Shown piece after piece: positions 17,503 through 25,600 of a stretch of DNA of 51,977 nucleotides (position 1 is its first letter; each line of letters opens with the position of its first letter). The stretch is taken from the NCBI GenBank assembly GCA_022841625.1, contig JALHRD010000035.1:1-51977 (forward strand). Direction: 5' to 3'. This DNA is from Xanthobacteraceae bacterium (GTDB lineage Bacteria; Pseudomonadota; Alphaproteobacteria; Rhizobiales; Xanthobacteraceae). Under the pieces are notes generated by a model. The model made no database searches and had not been told where the DNA came from. It worked only from the letters and a program-made list of their open reading frames with translations. Both the position numbers and the translations under genes were made by a program.

Positions 17503-18507
17503 TCAAAAATGGCTGAAGGAGGTCTGCTTGAATACCAGTGGCCGGCCATCATGGCCAAAGAACTCCGGCGCGGCCCCGTCGGCGGTGACATGTCCGACTT
17601 CCACGATCGGCACGTGCGCGGCGGCCGCGGCGGCCCGGAACGCGGCAAGCCGCTCGGGCGGAACGGTGCAGACGATCTCATAATCGTCGCCGCCGGTGAG
17701 AATTTTCTCGATCGATGTCGCGTCCGACGCAATTACTTTCGCCGCCGCATCCGACAGCGGGACGCGCGTCACATCGATCTCGGCGGAAACCCCGGACGCG
17801 CCGCACAGTTTGGCAAGGTCGCCGACCAGCCCATCCGAAACATCCATCGCCGCACTGGCATGCAAGCGAATTGCCTCCGCCAAAGCGCTGCGCGGCTGCG
17901 GCAACAGATAGCGGCCGAGCAGATGGTCGCAGGCTTGCTTGTCGAGCTTCCAGCGCTTTGCGCTATCGGCCGACGCGCGCAGCGCAAGCCCCAACGCCGC
18001 ATCGCCAATCGTGCCGGTCACCATCACGACATCGCCGGTGCGGGCGCCGCTCCGGCGCACCATCGAACCCTTCGGTAATGCGCCAAACGCGGTGATCGAA
18101 ATCGTCAACGGGCCGGGCGTCCGCACCGAATCGCCGCCGAGCAGCGGACATCGATAAAGCGTGGCGTCGGCGCCAAGACCCCGCGCAAAGCGACCGATCC
18201 AACGCTCTTCCACTGTTTTCGGCAGCGCCAGCGTGAGCAAATAGCCAAGCGGCTTGGCGCCCTTGGCCGCCAGATCGGAGAGGTTTACGCGTAACGCCTT
18301 TTTCGCCACCGCGTCGGCGGGATCGTCGGCGAAAAAATGCACGCCCTCGACAACCGCATCGACCGTCAGCACCAGGTCGTGGCCGCTTGGCGGCGAGATC
18401 GCCGCCGCGTCGTCGGTCAGGCCGAGCGCGCCGGGATCGGTCGCCAGCGGACGAAAATAAGTCGCGATCAGGCGATCCTCGGCCGATTGCGGTCGACGGG
18501 CGGCCAT
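17503..18507 (-). CDS. thiL: Thiamine-monophosphate kinase
   Basis: 334 residues. ThiL phosphorylates thiamine monophosphate to the active diphosphate. The Mg/ATP motifs are present: GLTDDAAAISPPSGHDLVLT, VDAVVEGVHFF, the NLSDLAAKGAKPLGYLL helix, AMDVSDGLVGDLAKL and TGGDDYEIVCTVP. Its start directly abuts the nusB stop (18507/18508). The ribH-nusB-thiL order is standard in Rhizobiales. No thiamine riboswitch is seen upstream. Confidence 0.95.
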   Translation of the reverse strand: MAARRPQSAEDRLIATYFRPLATDPGALGLTDDAAAISPPSGHDLVLTVDAVVEGVHFFADDPADAVAKKALRVNLSDLAAKGAKPLGYLLTLALPKTVEERWIGRFARGLGADATLYRCPLLGGDSVRTPGPLTISITAFGALPKGSMVRRSGARTGDVVMVTGTIGDAALGLALRASADSAKRWKLDKQACDHLLGRYLLPQPRSALAEAIRLHASAAMDVSDGLVGDLAKLCGASGVSAEIDVTRVPLSDAAAKVIASDATSIEKILTGGDDYEIVCTVPPERLAAFRAAAAAAHVPIVEVGHVTADGAAPEFFGHDGRPLVFKQTSFSHF

Positions 18508-18996
18508 CTACCCTGCCCGCTCGAATTCGCCGGCGCGCAATTGGCGAGCGATCTGATCCAACACCGCATTGGCCATGCCGGTCTCGTCGCGTCCGACAAA
18601 GGCGTGTGCGATATCGACATATTCAGCCACCACGACGCGCGCCGGCACGTCGCGCCGCTGATCGAGTTCATAGGCGCCGGCGCGCAGCACCGCGCGCAGG
18701 ATCGTTTCGATGCGCTTGAGCGGCCAGGACTTCGCCAGGGCATCGTCGATCATCGGATCGAGCTTGCGCTGTTCGCGCACCACGCCGCCAACCACGTCGC
18801 GGAAATACGCCGCCTCCGCCGGCAGATATTGCGCGCCTTCGACTTCACGGCCGATCCAATGGCTTTCGAATTCGGCCAGAATCTCGTTAAGCCCGGTCGA
18901 TGCGATGTCCATCTGGTAGAGCGCCTGCACCGCCGCCAGACGCGCCGCGCCGCGCCGGTTGGCCTTGCGCTCCTCGGTTGGTTGGGTCTGCGCCAT
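18508..18996 (-). CDS. nusB: Transcription antitermination factor NusB
   Basis: 162 residues from ATG 18994-18996, chosen since it falls four bases after the ribH stop and begins the recognisable protein; the frame reads 46 residues further upstream into ribH. NusB binds boxA RNA with NusE to prevent early termination of rRNA transcription. Family motifs: RRGAARLAAVQALYQMDIA, LDPMIDDALAKSWPLKRIE, ILRAGAYEL-type helix and VVVAEYVDIAHAF. Confidence 0.95.
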   Translation of the reverse strand: MAQTQPTEERKANRRGAARLAAVQALYQMDIASTGLNEILAEFESHWIGREVEGAQYLPAEAAYFRDVVGGVVREQRKLDPMIDDALAKSWPLKRIETILRAVLRAGAYELDQRRDVPARVVVAEYVDIAHAFVGRDETGMANAVLDQIARQLRAGEFERAG

Positions 18997-19000
18997 GGCG

Positions 19001-19486
19001 CTATTTGGCTCGGTGTTTGAGATGAATGAGTGCGAGCGCGGCGCGCGCCGCATCTCCGCCCTTGTCGCCTTTATCCATCGACGCGCGTTCGCGCGCTTGC
19101 GCATCGGTATCGACGGTAATGATGCCGTTGCCAATCGGGATCAGGCGCGCCACCGACAGATCCATCAAGGCGCGCGCCGATTCAAACGATACGATCTCAA
19201 AATGCAGCGTCTCACCGCGAATGACGCAGCCAAGCCCGACCGCGCCGGCGAATGGCTTGCCGGCCCGCTCGGCCGCGTCGAGCGCAATCGCTATCGCGGG
19301 CGGCACTTCCAGCGAGCCAGGCACGCTGACCCGCTCGAATGTCGCACCAACCGCTTCAATGGCGCGCGCGGCGCCAGCCAGCAGCGCGTCGGCGATATCG
19401 TCGTAGAAACGCGCCTCTACGACCAAAAGGCGCACGCCCTTTAGGTCGCCGGCGTCGACGCCGGTCAAGCGACGCGGTTCGGCCAT
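19001..19486 (-). CDS. ribH: 6,7-dimethyl-8-ribityllumazine synthase
   Basis: 161 residues, the normal length. Lumazine synthase makes the penultimate riboflavin intermediate. Active-site features: ARFYDDIADALLAGA (N-terminal Phe), VPGSLEVPPAI, the catalytic His in VIRGETLHFEIVS near residue 96, and IPIGNGIITVDT. A strong ribosome site GGAGAGAGG precedes the ATG. First gene of a ribH-nusB-thiL run. Its upstream spacer carries paired-hairpin repeat copy A (19551-19711). ribE and ribD, normally adjacent, are displaced 5 kb upstream by inserted genes. Confidence 0.96.
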   Translation of the reverse strand: MAEPRRLTGVDAGDLKGVRLLVVEARFYDDIADALLAGAARAIEAVGATFERVSVPGSLEVPPAIAIALDAAERAGKPFAGAVGLGCVIRGETLHFEIVSFESARALMDLSVARLIPIGNGIITVDTDAQARERASMDKGDKGGDAARAALALIHLKHRAK

Positions 19487-19550
19487 TCGCCTCTCTCCAG
19501 GTGTAGGGCGAATTCAGTACAAGCGGATCGCGGTAGCCGCAAGGGCGGCT

Positions 19551-19711
19551 GGTGCCCCGTTTCCGAAGTTCGTGATACGTCGCAGCAACCACTGACACGA
19601 ACTTCGGAAACCAAGGGGCACCAGCAACTCCATGAATCCAATGCCGCTTTTCGATTTGAAGTTCCTAACCGAATTTGCAGCAAGCAGCGTAGGAACTTCA
19701 AATCGGCGGCA
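19551..19711 (+). repeat. Paired-hairpin repeat, copy A
   Basis: Two long hairpins joined by a short linker. Hairpin 1 (19551-19622) has outer arms GGTGCCCC/GGGGCACC and inner arms TTCCGAAGTTCGTG/CACGAACTTCGGAA, with GCAGCAACC in the loop. The linker begins AGCAACTCCATGAATC. Hairpin 2 (19642-19711) has outer arms TGCCGC/GCGGCA and inner arms ATTTGAAGTTCCTA/TAGGAACTTCAAAT, with TTTGCAGCAA in the loop. Two further copies lie at 25434-25594 and 26405-26560. Type of element unknown. Confidence 0.9.
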
Positions 19712-19790
19712 CTGGCTCGCCCGCCGAATTTTGCCTAAGCTTGCCAAAACCGGCCAAGGATAGGCCGGCAAAGTTAATGGGAGGCTCGCA

Positions 19791-21731
19791 ATGCGCGATT
19801 GGCTGGCAGGATTGGCGCTGATTGCCGGATTATCGGGGCTGGTTGACCAGGCGTTCGCCAAGGTCCTCTGGTTCGAGGTGGTCCGGATCGAGCCCGCCTA
19901 TGAGGGCCGCGTGTTCGGAGCGGTCGGCAGCTATGAGCGGGTAATTGCCCGCGTCACCGTCGCGCTGTCGCCGAACGATCCGCGCAACGCCATCATTGTC
20001 GATCTCGATCGCGCGCCACGCAACGCCCAGGGCTTGGTGGAAGCGGTCGCCGAGGTCGAAATCCTGCGCCCGAGCGACCCGACCCGCGGCAACCGCCGGC
20101 TGCTCTACGACGTCGTTAATCGCGGCAATCAGCGCGCACTCACACATTTCAATGACGCGCCGACCAACAATGATTTCTCAAAGGCCGCCGCCGCCGGCAA
20201 CGGCTTCCTGATGAACCGCGGCTACACTTATGTGATCAGCGGCTGGCAGGGTGACCTCACCCCGCGCGCCGCCTGGAAAACCATCACAGTCCCGGTGGTG
20301 CCGAATGTCACCGGCGTTTCCCGCGAAGAATTCATCTTCGACCATGCGCGCAACCCAGCGGTCGCAACGCTGACATATCCGGCCGCCGATCTCGATCCGG
20401 CAAAGGCACGGCTGACGGTGCGTCAACGCGAGAGCGATCCGCGAGTCACGCCCGCCGATCTCCGCTTCAGCTTCGATGGGCCGGACAAAATATCGATCGT
20501 GCGGCCCGCCGGCTTCGACGCTGCCGCGATCTATGAGCTGATCTATCAGGCCAGGGATCCAAAGGTGCTGGGCATGGGCTTCGCGGCCACGCGCGACATC
20601 ATCTCGTTCCTGCGGCGCGACAATGCCGACCAAACCGGCGCGGCAAACCCACTTGCCGGCCGCATCGACTACGCCTTCGCCATGGGTGTGTCGCAAAGCG
20701 GGCGGTTCCTGCATGATTTTCTGTATCTCGGTTTTAACGATGACGAAGCCGGCCGCATGGTGTTCGACGGGCTGATGCCCCACATCGCCGCCGCCAAGAC
20801 AATGTTCACCAACTACCGTTTCGCGCAGCCCGGCCGCAACATGCAGGAACATGCCGACTCGCTTTATCCGGGCACCGCGTTTCCGTTCAGCTATCCGGTA
20901 ACGACCGACCCGATCACCGGCCGCACTGACGGCTGGCTGGCGCGCTGCCTCGCGAGCAAGAGCTGTCCGAAGATCATGCAGACCGACACCGATCTGGAAT
21001 TCTACCAGTCGTTCGGATCGCTGGTGACCACCGACACCAATGGCGCGCCGCTCACCATGCCCGATAATGTACGGCTGTATTATTTCGCAAGCCTCCAGCA
21101 TTCCACGACCGCGAACGCAAAACCACAACTGCACCCGCACTGCACTTACCCGACCAATCCGCTCTATGCCGGACCGGTGTTGCGCGCGTTGCTCATCGCC
21201 ATGGAAGCCTGGACCGCCGACGGCAAAGCGCCGCCGACCAGCCGCTATCCGAGCCGCGCCGACGGAACGCTGGTGACGCCCACCGAAAACGCGGCGAACT
21301 TTCCAAATATCCCCGGCTTCCGTTACACCGGCCTGGTGCATCGGCCGACCGTGGTGGACCACGGCGCCATGCCGCCAGTCAGAAAGACCGCCTATCCGGT
21401 GTTCGTGCCCAAGACCGATGCCGACGGCAACGCCATCGCCGGCATCCGGCTGCCGACGCTGGTTGCGCCGGTCGCGACCCATCTCGGTTGGAACCTGCGC
21501 AAGACCGGACTTGCCGAAGGCGCCCTGTGCGGCAATTTCGGATCGATGCTGCCGTTCGCTAAGACCCGCGACGAGCGCATCAAGTCGAACGATCCACGGC
21601 TGTCGCTGGAAGAGCGCTACCCGACCGCCGCCACGCGCGCGGCCTTGATCGAAAAAGCCGCACGGCAATTGGTGCAAGACCGACTACTGCTGGAGGACGA
21701 TATCGCCGGCTATTTGCAACAGACCAATTGA
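19791..21731 (+). CDS. Exported alpha/beta hydrolase domain protein
   Basis: 646 residues with an N-terminal hydrophobic signal (about residues 3-23, ending DQAFAKV). It resembles a large family of roughly 600-residue proteins annotated as alpha/beta hydrolase domain-containing. The probable nucleophile elbow is MGVSQSGRFLHDFL (G-x-S-x-S-G), and a late GTPHHG-like element is not seen. The N-terminal 150 residues, including LLYDVVNRGNQRALTHFND and YTYVISGWQGD, form a family-specific beta domain. Substrate unknown; exported esterase or carbohydrate hydrolase is possible. It stands alone on the plus strand among rib genes, so it is probably an insertion. Confidence 0.75.
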   Translation: MRDWLAGLALIAGLSGLVDQAFAKVLWFEVVRIEPAYEGRVFGAVGSYERVIARVTVALSPNDPRNAIIVDLDRAPRNAQGLVEAVAEVEILRPSDPTRGNRRLLYDVVNRGNQRALTHFNDAPTNNDFSKAAAAGNGFLMNRGYTYVISGWQGDLTPRAAWKTITVPVVPNVTGVSREEFIFDHARNPAVATLTYPAADLDPAKARLTVRQRESDPRVTPADLRFSFDGPDKISIVRPAGFDAAAIYELIYQARDPKVLGMGFAATRDIISFLRRDNADQTGAANPLAGRIDYAFAMGVSQSGRFLHDFLYLGFNDDEAGRMVFDGLMPHIAAAKTMFTNYRFAQPGRNMQEHADSLYPGTAFPFSYPVTTDPITGRTDGWLARCLASKSCPKIMQTDTDLEFYQSFGSLVTTDTNGAPLTMPDNVRLYYFASLQHSTTANAKPQLHPHCTYPTNPLYAGPVLRALLIAMEAWTADGKAPPTSRYPSRADGTLVTPTENAANFPNIPGFRYTGLVHRPTVVDHGAMPPVRKTAYPVFVPKTDADGNAIAGIRLPTLVAPVATHLGWNLRKTGLAEGALCGNFGSMLPFAKTRDERIKSNDPRLSLEERYPTAATRAALIEKAARQLVQDRLLLEDDIAGYLQQTN

Positions 21732-21818
21732 CGCCGGCATGCGCGAGACGCGCGTGGTCGGATTCTAACAGTCGCATCCCGCGCAAGCCGCAAAAGGCTA
21801 GCGAATGTCAAATCCACT

Positions 21819-21935
21819 CTACCAGAGCGTGGACTCATTGACGCGCAGCCGTAAGCGAATTGACGCGCGTTGGATGAATGCGAGGTGGTTGGCCGCGCAT
21901 TTATCATAGCGCGTTGCGACTCGACGGACTGCGGT
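21819..21935 (-). pseudogene. IS5-family transposase relic (C-terminus only)
   Basis: The minus frame reads RRVATRYDKCAANHLAFIQR then ASIRLRLRVNEST before a stop. This is the characteristic C-terminal end of IS5-family transposases (ATRYDK-AANYLAF, ASIR-WLRVNEST). Nothing upstream in frame is transposase, so only about 39 codons remain. The surrounding spacer 21732-22091 holds no other gene; 21936-22076 looks like further degraded intergenic repeat DNA. Confidence 0.75.
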
Positions 21936-22091
21936 CGCGGTGCACCCGAAAGCGGACCTATTATGCTCACTGCGAGTTTTGTCGGTTATGACCCTGAACG
22001 GACTCGGGGCCAAATGGCAGCACAAGTAATGCCCGGGACAAACCAGCGGCTTCAGTGACAAACGATGGGGTACCATCCGCTCCAGCTACGA

Positions 22092-23072
22092 CTACGGTTG
22101 ACTAACGATGGGCCACCATAGCTTCTGCTCGCTATCAATGAACTGAGCCAGCTCTGCCCCGAACAACGGCCGGAACGGGGTGCCGATCTCCTTTACCCGC
22201 TTCTGGACCTCGGGTGCCTCGAGTGCCTTTCGCAGGTCATCGGCGATCCGACGTGTGACCGCCTCTGGCGTCCCCTTGGGTGCGCTCAACACATTCCACC
22301 CGATTACGCGCAGCCCAGGCACAGTCTCGGCCGCCGTGGGCAACTCGGGAAAGATGGGCACGCGCTCGGATGTCATGACGGCGATCGGCTTCAGGTCGCC
22401 CGAATCGATCCAACCCTTGAGGGCGGGCAGGGCATCGATGACCACGTGGACGCGGCCGCCCATGATGTCCTGGATCGCCGCATTCGTACCGCCGGTCGAA
22501 TAGGGCACGATCGTCATTGGCGCACTCGATTGCGCGACAATCAGCTTGGCCGCGAGATGCGTTAGCGATCCTGCAGGATTGGTGCCGATCACGAGCTTCT
22601 CCGGCTCCTTCTTCGCCCTGGCGATCAGTTCGGCAAGGCTGGTGACGCCAAGCTTCGGCGACACGGCGATCACCATTCCTTCGGACACCATGGTGCCGAT
22701 CGGAATGAGATCGCGATTGATGTCAAAGGGCAGCTTGTTCTCCTGCGCTGGCAGGATCGTGAAGATCGATGCCGGGCCGGCGAGTAGCGTATAACCGTCC
22801 GGAGCTGCCGCAAGGACGGCCCGCGTGCCGATGACACCGCCACCGCCCGGGCGGTTCTCCACCACGACCTGCTGGCCAGCAAACTTCGTGAGGGCCTCGG
22901 CCACAATGCGAACACGAATATCGGGGGACGAGCCGGACGGCAGCGGCAAGACGATCTTGATGGGGCGCGAGGGGAATTTGTCCTGGACTGACTGCGCAAG
23001 CGCCGAGCAACCAAGCGTGGCAAATGTGGCGCCGAGTGCCGTCGTGGCGATCAGAAGAGCGCGTCGGTTCAT
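22092..23072 (-). CDS. TTT-4: Bug-family tripartite tricarboxylate receptor protein
   Basis: 326 residues from ATG 23070-23072, where a signal peptide MNRRALLIATTALG begins; the frame extends 12 residues further. Motifs: RPIKIVLPLPSGSSPDIRVR, VVVENRPGGGGVIGTRA and TIVPYSTGGTNAAIQDIMGG. Classical Bug subgroup. It lies 47 bp downstream of the lipocalin-like gene on the same strand, both facing away from a LysR gene, so the LysR protein probably controls both in response to the transported compound. Confidence 0.92.
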   Translation of the reverse strand: MNRRALLIATTALGATFATLGCSALAQSVQDKFPSRPIKIVLPLPSGSSPDIRVRIVAEALTKFAGQQVVVENRPGGGGVIGTRAVLAAAPDGYTLLAGPASIFTILPAQENKLPFDINRDLIPIGTMVSEGMVIAVSPKLGVTSLAELIARAKKEPEKLVIGTNPAGSLTHLAAKLIVAQSSAPMTIVPYSTGGTNAAIQDIMGGRVHVVIDALPALKGWIDSGDLKPIAVMTSERVPIFPELPTAAETVPGLRVIGWNVLSAPKGTPEAVTRRIADDLRKALEAPEVQKRVKEIGTPFRPLFGAELAQFIDSEQKLWWPIVSQP

Positions 23073-23119
23073 CGTTGTCTTCCGTTGCTTTCGAGACCAG
23101 ACTCCCAACTGGTGTGCGG

Positions 23120-23629
23120 CTACATGGCTCGCTTCATCACTACTTCAACTTTCCCACCGGTGCCCGCTGGGTTGCTGAGCCTCAGCTCATCCCCCGCTAC
23201 AGCGATGGAGCGTGCCGAGTCCGTCCCCGCCAAGTTTGGGAACATGTTGCCCTCGGTGCGCAGCGTGAGAATCATGCTCGCCTCATCGACTAACCAGGTG
23301 CCAAAGTGAGCGACGGTTCCCCTCACTACTGCCGTGTTTTCCTCTGGAGTGCCCCCCAAACGGTTGTTGGATTTGAACTTGGGAACGTCGGATCGCGTCA
23401 GCACTTGAACATATCGCCCACTAACATCGAAGATAAGGATGCCTTTCGGATTGGCACCAAAGAGCGACCGCTTGGAGCCATCCGGAGCAATGCTGTCCGA
23501 GGAGACAAGCGTCCAGATCCCGGTGACCTGCTCCTTGAGAGACTTTTGTTGGGCGACGGTGCTGCCTGGCAGCAAGGCAAGCCCCAACGCGGTGGTCGCA
23601 AACAGACTGAAGATGTTACGTCGATTCAT
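23120..23629 (-). CDS. Exported lipocalin-like domain protein
   Basis: 169 residues with a signal peptide ending PGSTVAQQ. The rest matches the lipocalin-like domain family (EQVTGIWTLVSSDSIAPDGS, GILIFDVSGRYVQVL, VAHFGTWLVDE, LRLSNPA), a small beta-barrel seen in many bacterial secreted proteins and polyketide clusters. It may bind a small hydrophobic molecule. The first gene of a probable two-gene operon with TTT-4, divergent from the LysR regulator. Confidence 0.8.
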   Translation of the reverse strand: MNRRNIFSLFATTALGLALLPGSTVAQQKSLKEQVTGIWTLVSSDSIAPDGSKRSLFGANPKGILIFDVSGRYVQVLTRSDVPKFKSNNRLGGTPEENTAVVRGTVAHFGTWLVDEASMILTLRTEGNMFPNLAGTDSARSIAVAGDELRLSNPAGTGGKVEVVMKRAM

Positions 23630-23701
23630 TGTGTCGCTCCCTGATCATTGATGCTGCGCGCATACGCGCAACCAGACCTACCCGTCATACCCCGAAGCCA
23701 C

Positions 23702-23716
23702 ATATTCAGATAATAT
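23702..23716. promoter_or_regulatory. Candidate LysR operator in the divergent spacer
   Basis: ATATTCAGATAATAT is a perfect interrupted palindrome (5-bp arms, 5-bp spacer) and fits the T-N11-A core of LysR-type sites. It sits 35 bp before the LysR start and 73 bp before the lipocalin-like start, in a locally AT-rich stretch with promoter-like TATAAG (23733-23738). Confidence 0.5.
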
Positions 23717-23750
23717 GGAAGTGTGATACTGTTATAAGTGTAGGGAATGG

Positions 23751-24695
23751 ATGTCAGCCATGCCGTGGAATGATCGTGTCCGCCGCCGCCTACGACTGCG
23801 CGATCTCGATATCCTGATGGCCGTCGTCAACGCAGGAAGCATGACCAAAGCAGCCACGCTCTTCAATATGACCCAGCCTGCCGTCACGAAAGTGATCGCC
23901 GATCTCGAGCAGACCTTGGGCGCCCGTCTGCTCAACCGTTCCAGGCGCGGCGTCGAGCCCACGCCCCACGGCCTTGCACTGGTGAAGCGCGGTACTGCCG
24001 TCTTCGATGAGTTGCGGCAGGGCGTTCAAGACCTCGACTTTCTCTCCGACCCGACAGTGGGAGAGCTCCGCATTGGCTGCACAGAGGTGGCAGCCTCTGC
24101 CATCGTCTGGCCGGTCCTCGACCGCCTGACGCAGAAATATCCGCGGATGGTCTTTCATGTCGTCGCGGCCAGCTCGCCGGGGATGCATCGCGACCTTTTG
24201 GAGCGAAAGTTCGAGCTGGCATTGTCGCGGGTCGCGGTTCCAAACCCGGACGAGCACACGGAAATCCTGTTTCAGGATCGCATGGTGGTGGCCACCGGGG
24301 TGCAGAACCCGCTGACGCGCCGCCGCAAGATCGCACTGGCCGATCTTGCCGATCAGCCGTGGCTTCTGCCATCCGATAGCATGTTCGCCGCGGCGGTAGC
24401 CGGCAGCTTCCGCGCATCGGGGCTCGCGCCACCGCAAATGACCGTGTCGACGTCGTCGATCAACCTGCGAAACGAGCTTTGGGCGACCGGCCGCTTCGTG
24501 ACAGTACTTCCCGGCTTTGCGCTTCGGCTGCCGCGCCGCCATCCCCTATTGCGCGCCCTCCCGGTGGATCTTGCCAACGCGCAGCAGCCGGTTGCGATCC
24601 GAACCTTGAAGAACCGCCAACTTAGTCCCCTCGCGGAGATGTTTTGCGAGCGGGTGCGCACCATTATCAAACCGCTGGCAAGAACCGTAGTCTGA
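23751..24695 (+). CDS. LysR-family transcriptional regulator
   Basis: 314 residues. N-terminal winged helix-turn-helix LRDLDILMAVVNAGSMTKAA, then TLFNMTQPAVTKVIADLEQT and the LNRSRRGVEPTPHG wing. The C-terminal half is the periplasmic-binding-fold effector domain (VGELRIGCTEVAASAIVWPV, FHVVAASSPGMHRDLLERKF). An alternative start at 23760 would remove three residues. It is divergent from the lipocalin-like/TTT-4 pair with a palindromic operator between, so it probably activates that pair with the transported ligand as effector. Confidence 0.93.
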   Translation: MSAMPWNDRVRRRLRLRDLDILMAVVNAGSMTKAATLFNMTQPAVTKVIADLEQTLGARLLNRSRRGVEPTPHGLALVKRGTAVFDELRQGVQDLDFLSDPTVGELRIGCTEVAASAIVWPVLDRLTQKYPRMVFHVVAASSPGMHRDLLERKFELALSRVAVPNPDEHTEILFQDRMVVATGVQNPLTRRRKIALADLADQPWLLPSDSMFAAAVAGSFRASGLAPPQMTVSTSSINLRNELWATGRFVTVLPGFALRLPRRHPLLRALPVDLANAQQPVAIRTLKNRQLSPLAEMFCERVRTIIKPLARTVV

Positions 24696-24737
24696 CGCTG
24701 AAGACGTCAGGTCTTGGCCCAAAGCGGCGGTTTTCCA

Positions 24738-24776
24738 ATGTCCGCTTTTCTACCGCTTCTGGGGTTAAGCGGACAT
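24738..24776. repeat. Hairpin with ATGTCCGCTT arms
   Basis: Arms ATGTCCGCTT (24738-24747) and AAGCGGACAT (24767-24776) form a 10-bp stem between the convergent ends of the LysR gene and ribE. The sequence type recurs in Bradyrhizobium-like intergenic DNA (recalled, not searched). It could serve as a bidirectional transcription end. Confidence 0.55.
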
Positions 24777-24826
24777 GGCGAATTTATGAATACACGGCCT
24801 CGCCAGACGAAACCGACGTCCGACCC

Positions 24827-25432
24827 TTAGCGCGGCTCCATCAGCCGCGCCGCGTAGCGCGCCATCAGATCGACTTCCAGATTGAGCGCATCGCCGGCTG
24901 TTAGCGCACCCAGTGTGGTGACCTTCAGCGTGTGCGGAATAATCAGCACGGTGAAGATATCGCCATCGACCGCATTCACCGTCAGCGACACGCCATCGAG
25001 TGTCACCGACCCTTTTGCCGCGATGAAGCGAGATAGCGCGTGCGGCGCACGCAAAGTCAACCGCGCCATTTCGGTCAGATCCTCGCGATGAACCAGAGCG
25101 GCAAGCCCGTCGGTATGTCCGGCAACGATATGGCCGCCGAGCTCATCGCCGACTTTCATGGCGCGCTCCAGATTGACCTTGGTGCCGTGCCGCCACTGCC
25201 CAACCGTGGTCAGACGCAAGGTTTCGGCGGCGGCATCGATCGAGAACCAGGTCCGGCCGTCGTCTTCACCAATCGCAACCACGGTCAGGCACACGCCGGA
25301 ACAAGCAATCGACGCGCCCTCGACGATCGACGCACGCGGATAGCTGCACGCGATCTTGAGCCGGTGCAGTTCGTCGCCGCGCGGACGCACCGCGACCACC
25401 TCGCCGATATCGGTTACGATGCCAGTGAACAT
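24827..25432 (-). CDS. ribE: Riboflavin synthase
   Basis: 201 residues made of two similar lumazine-binding halves: FTGIVTDIGEVVAVRPRGDE at the N-terminus and TDGLAALVHREDLTEMARLT with KGSVTLDGVSLTVNAVDGD in the second half. It dismutates two lumazines to riboflavin. The start codon (25430-25432) is two bases from the hairpin of repeat copy B, so no normal Shine-Dalgarno site is free; the nearest is GGGAC inside the hairpin arm. ribD lies 1.85 kb upstream with a hydrolase and a methyltransferase inserted between. Confidence 0.96.
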   Translation of the reverse strand: MFTGIVTDIGEVVAVRPRGDELHRLKIACSYPRASIVEGASIACSGVCLTVVAIGEDDGRTWFSIDAAAETLRLTTVGQWRHGTKVNLERAMKVGDELGGHIVAGHTDGLAALVHREDLTEMARLTLRAPHALSRFIAAKGSVTLDGVSLTVNAVDGDIFTVLIIPHTLKVTTLGALTAGDALNLEVDLMARYAARLMEPR

Positions 25433-25433
25433 G

Positions 25434-25594
25434 CTAGTGTCCCGATTCCGAAGTTCGTATCATTTTGCAGCACCCCCGTTTACGAACTTCAGAATCGAAG
25501 GACACTAGCAACTCATTGAGTCTAGTGTGGCTTTGGTTCAGAAGTTCGCTACCGATCCAGCCGCAATGTATAGCGAACTTCTGAACCGCCACAC
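25434..25594 (+). repeat. Paired-hairpin repeat, copy B
   Basis: Same architecture as copy A but diverged. Hairpin 1 (25434-25508) has outer arms CTAGTGTCC/GGACACTAG and inner arms CGAAGTTCGTA/TACGAACTTC, loop with GCAGCACCC. The linker is CAACTCATTGAGTC. Hairpin 2 (25525-25594) has outer GTGTGGC/GCCACAC and inner GGTTCAGAAGTTCGCTA/TAGCGAACTTCTGAACC. It fills the gap between the hydrolase stop (25601) and the ribE start (25432). Confidence 0.9.
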
Positions 25595-25600
25595 CAGCCC

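Noticed and set aside
18997-19134. Longer nusB start extending into ribH
   Set aside because: The added 46 residues are the ribH sequence in another frame; ATG 18996 begins the family protein four bases after the ribH stop.
20178-21677. Antisense frame of 499 residues opposite the exported hydrolase
   Set aside because: No domain, no ribosome site; high GC keeps the opposite frame open while the plus frame is a full family protein.
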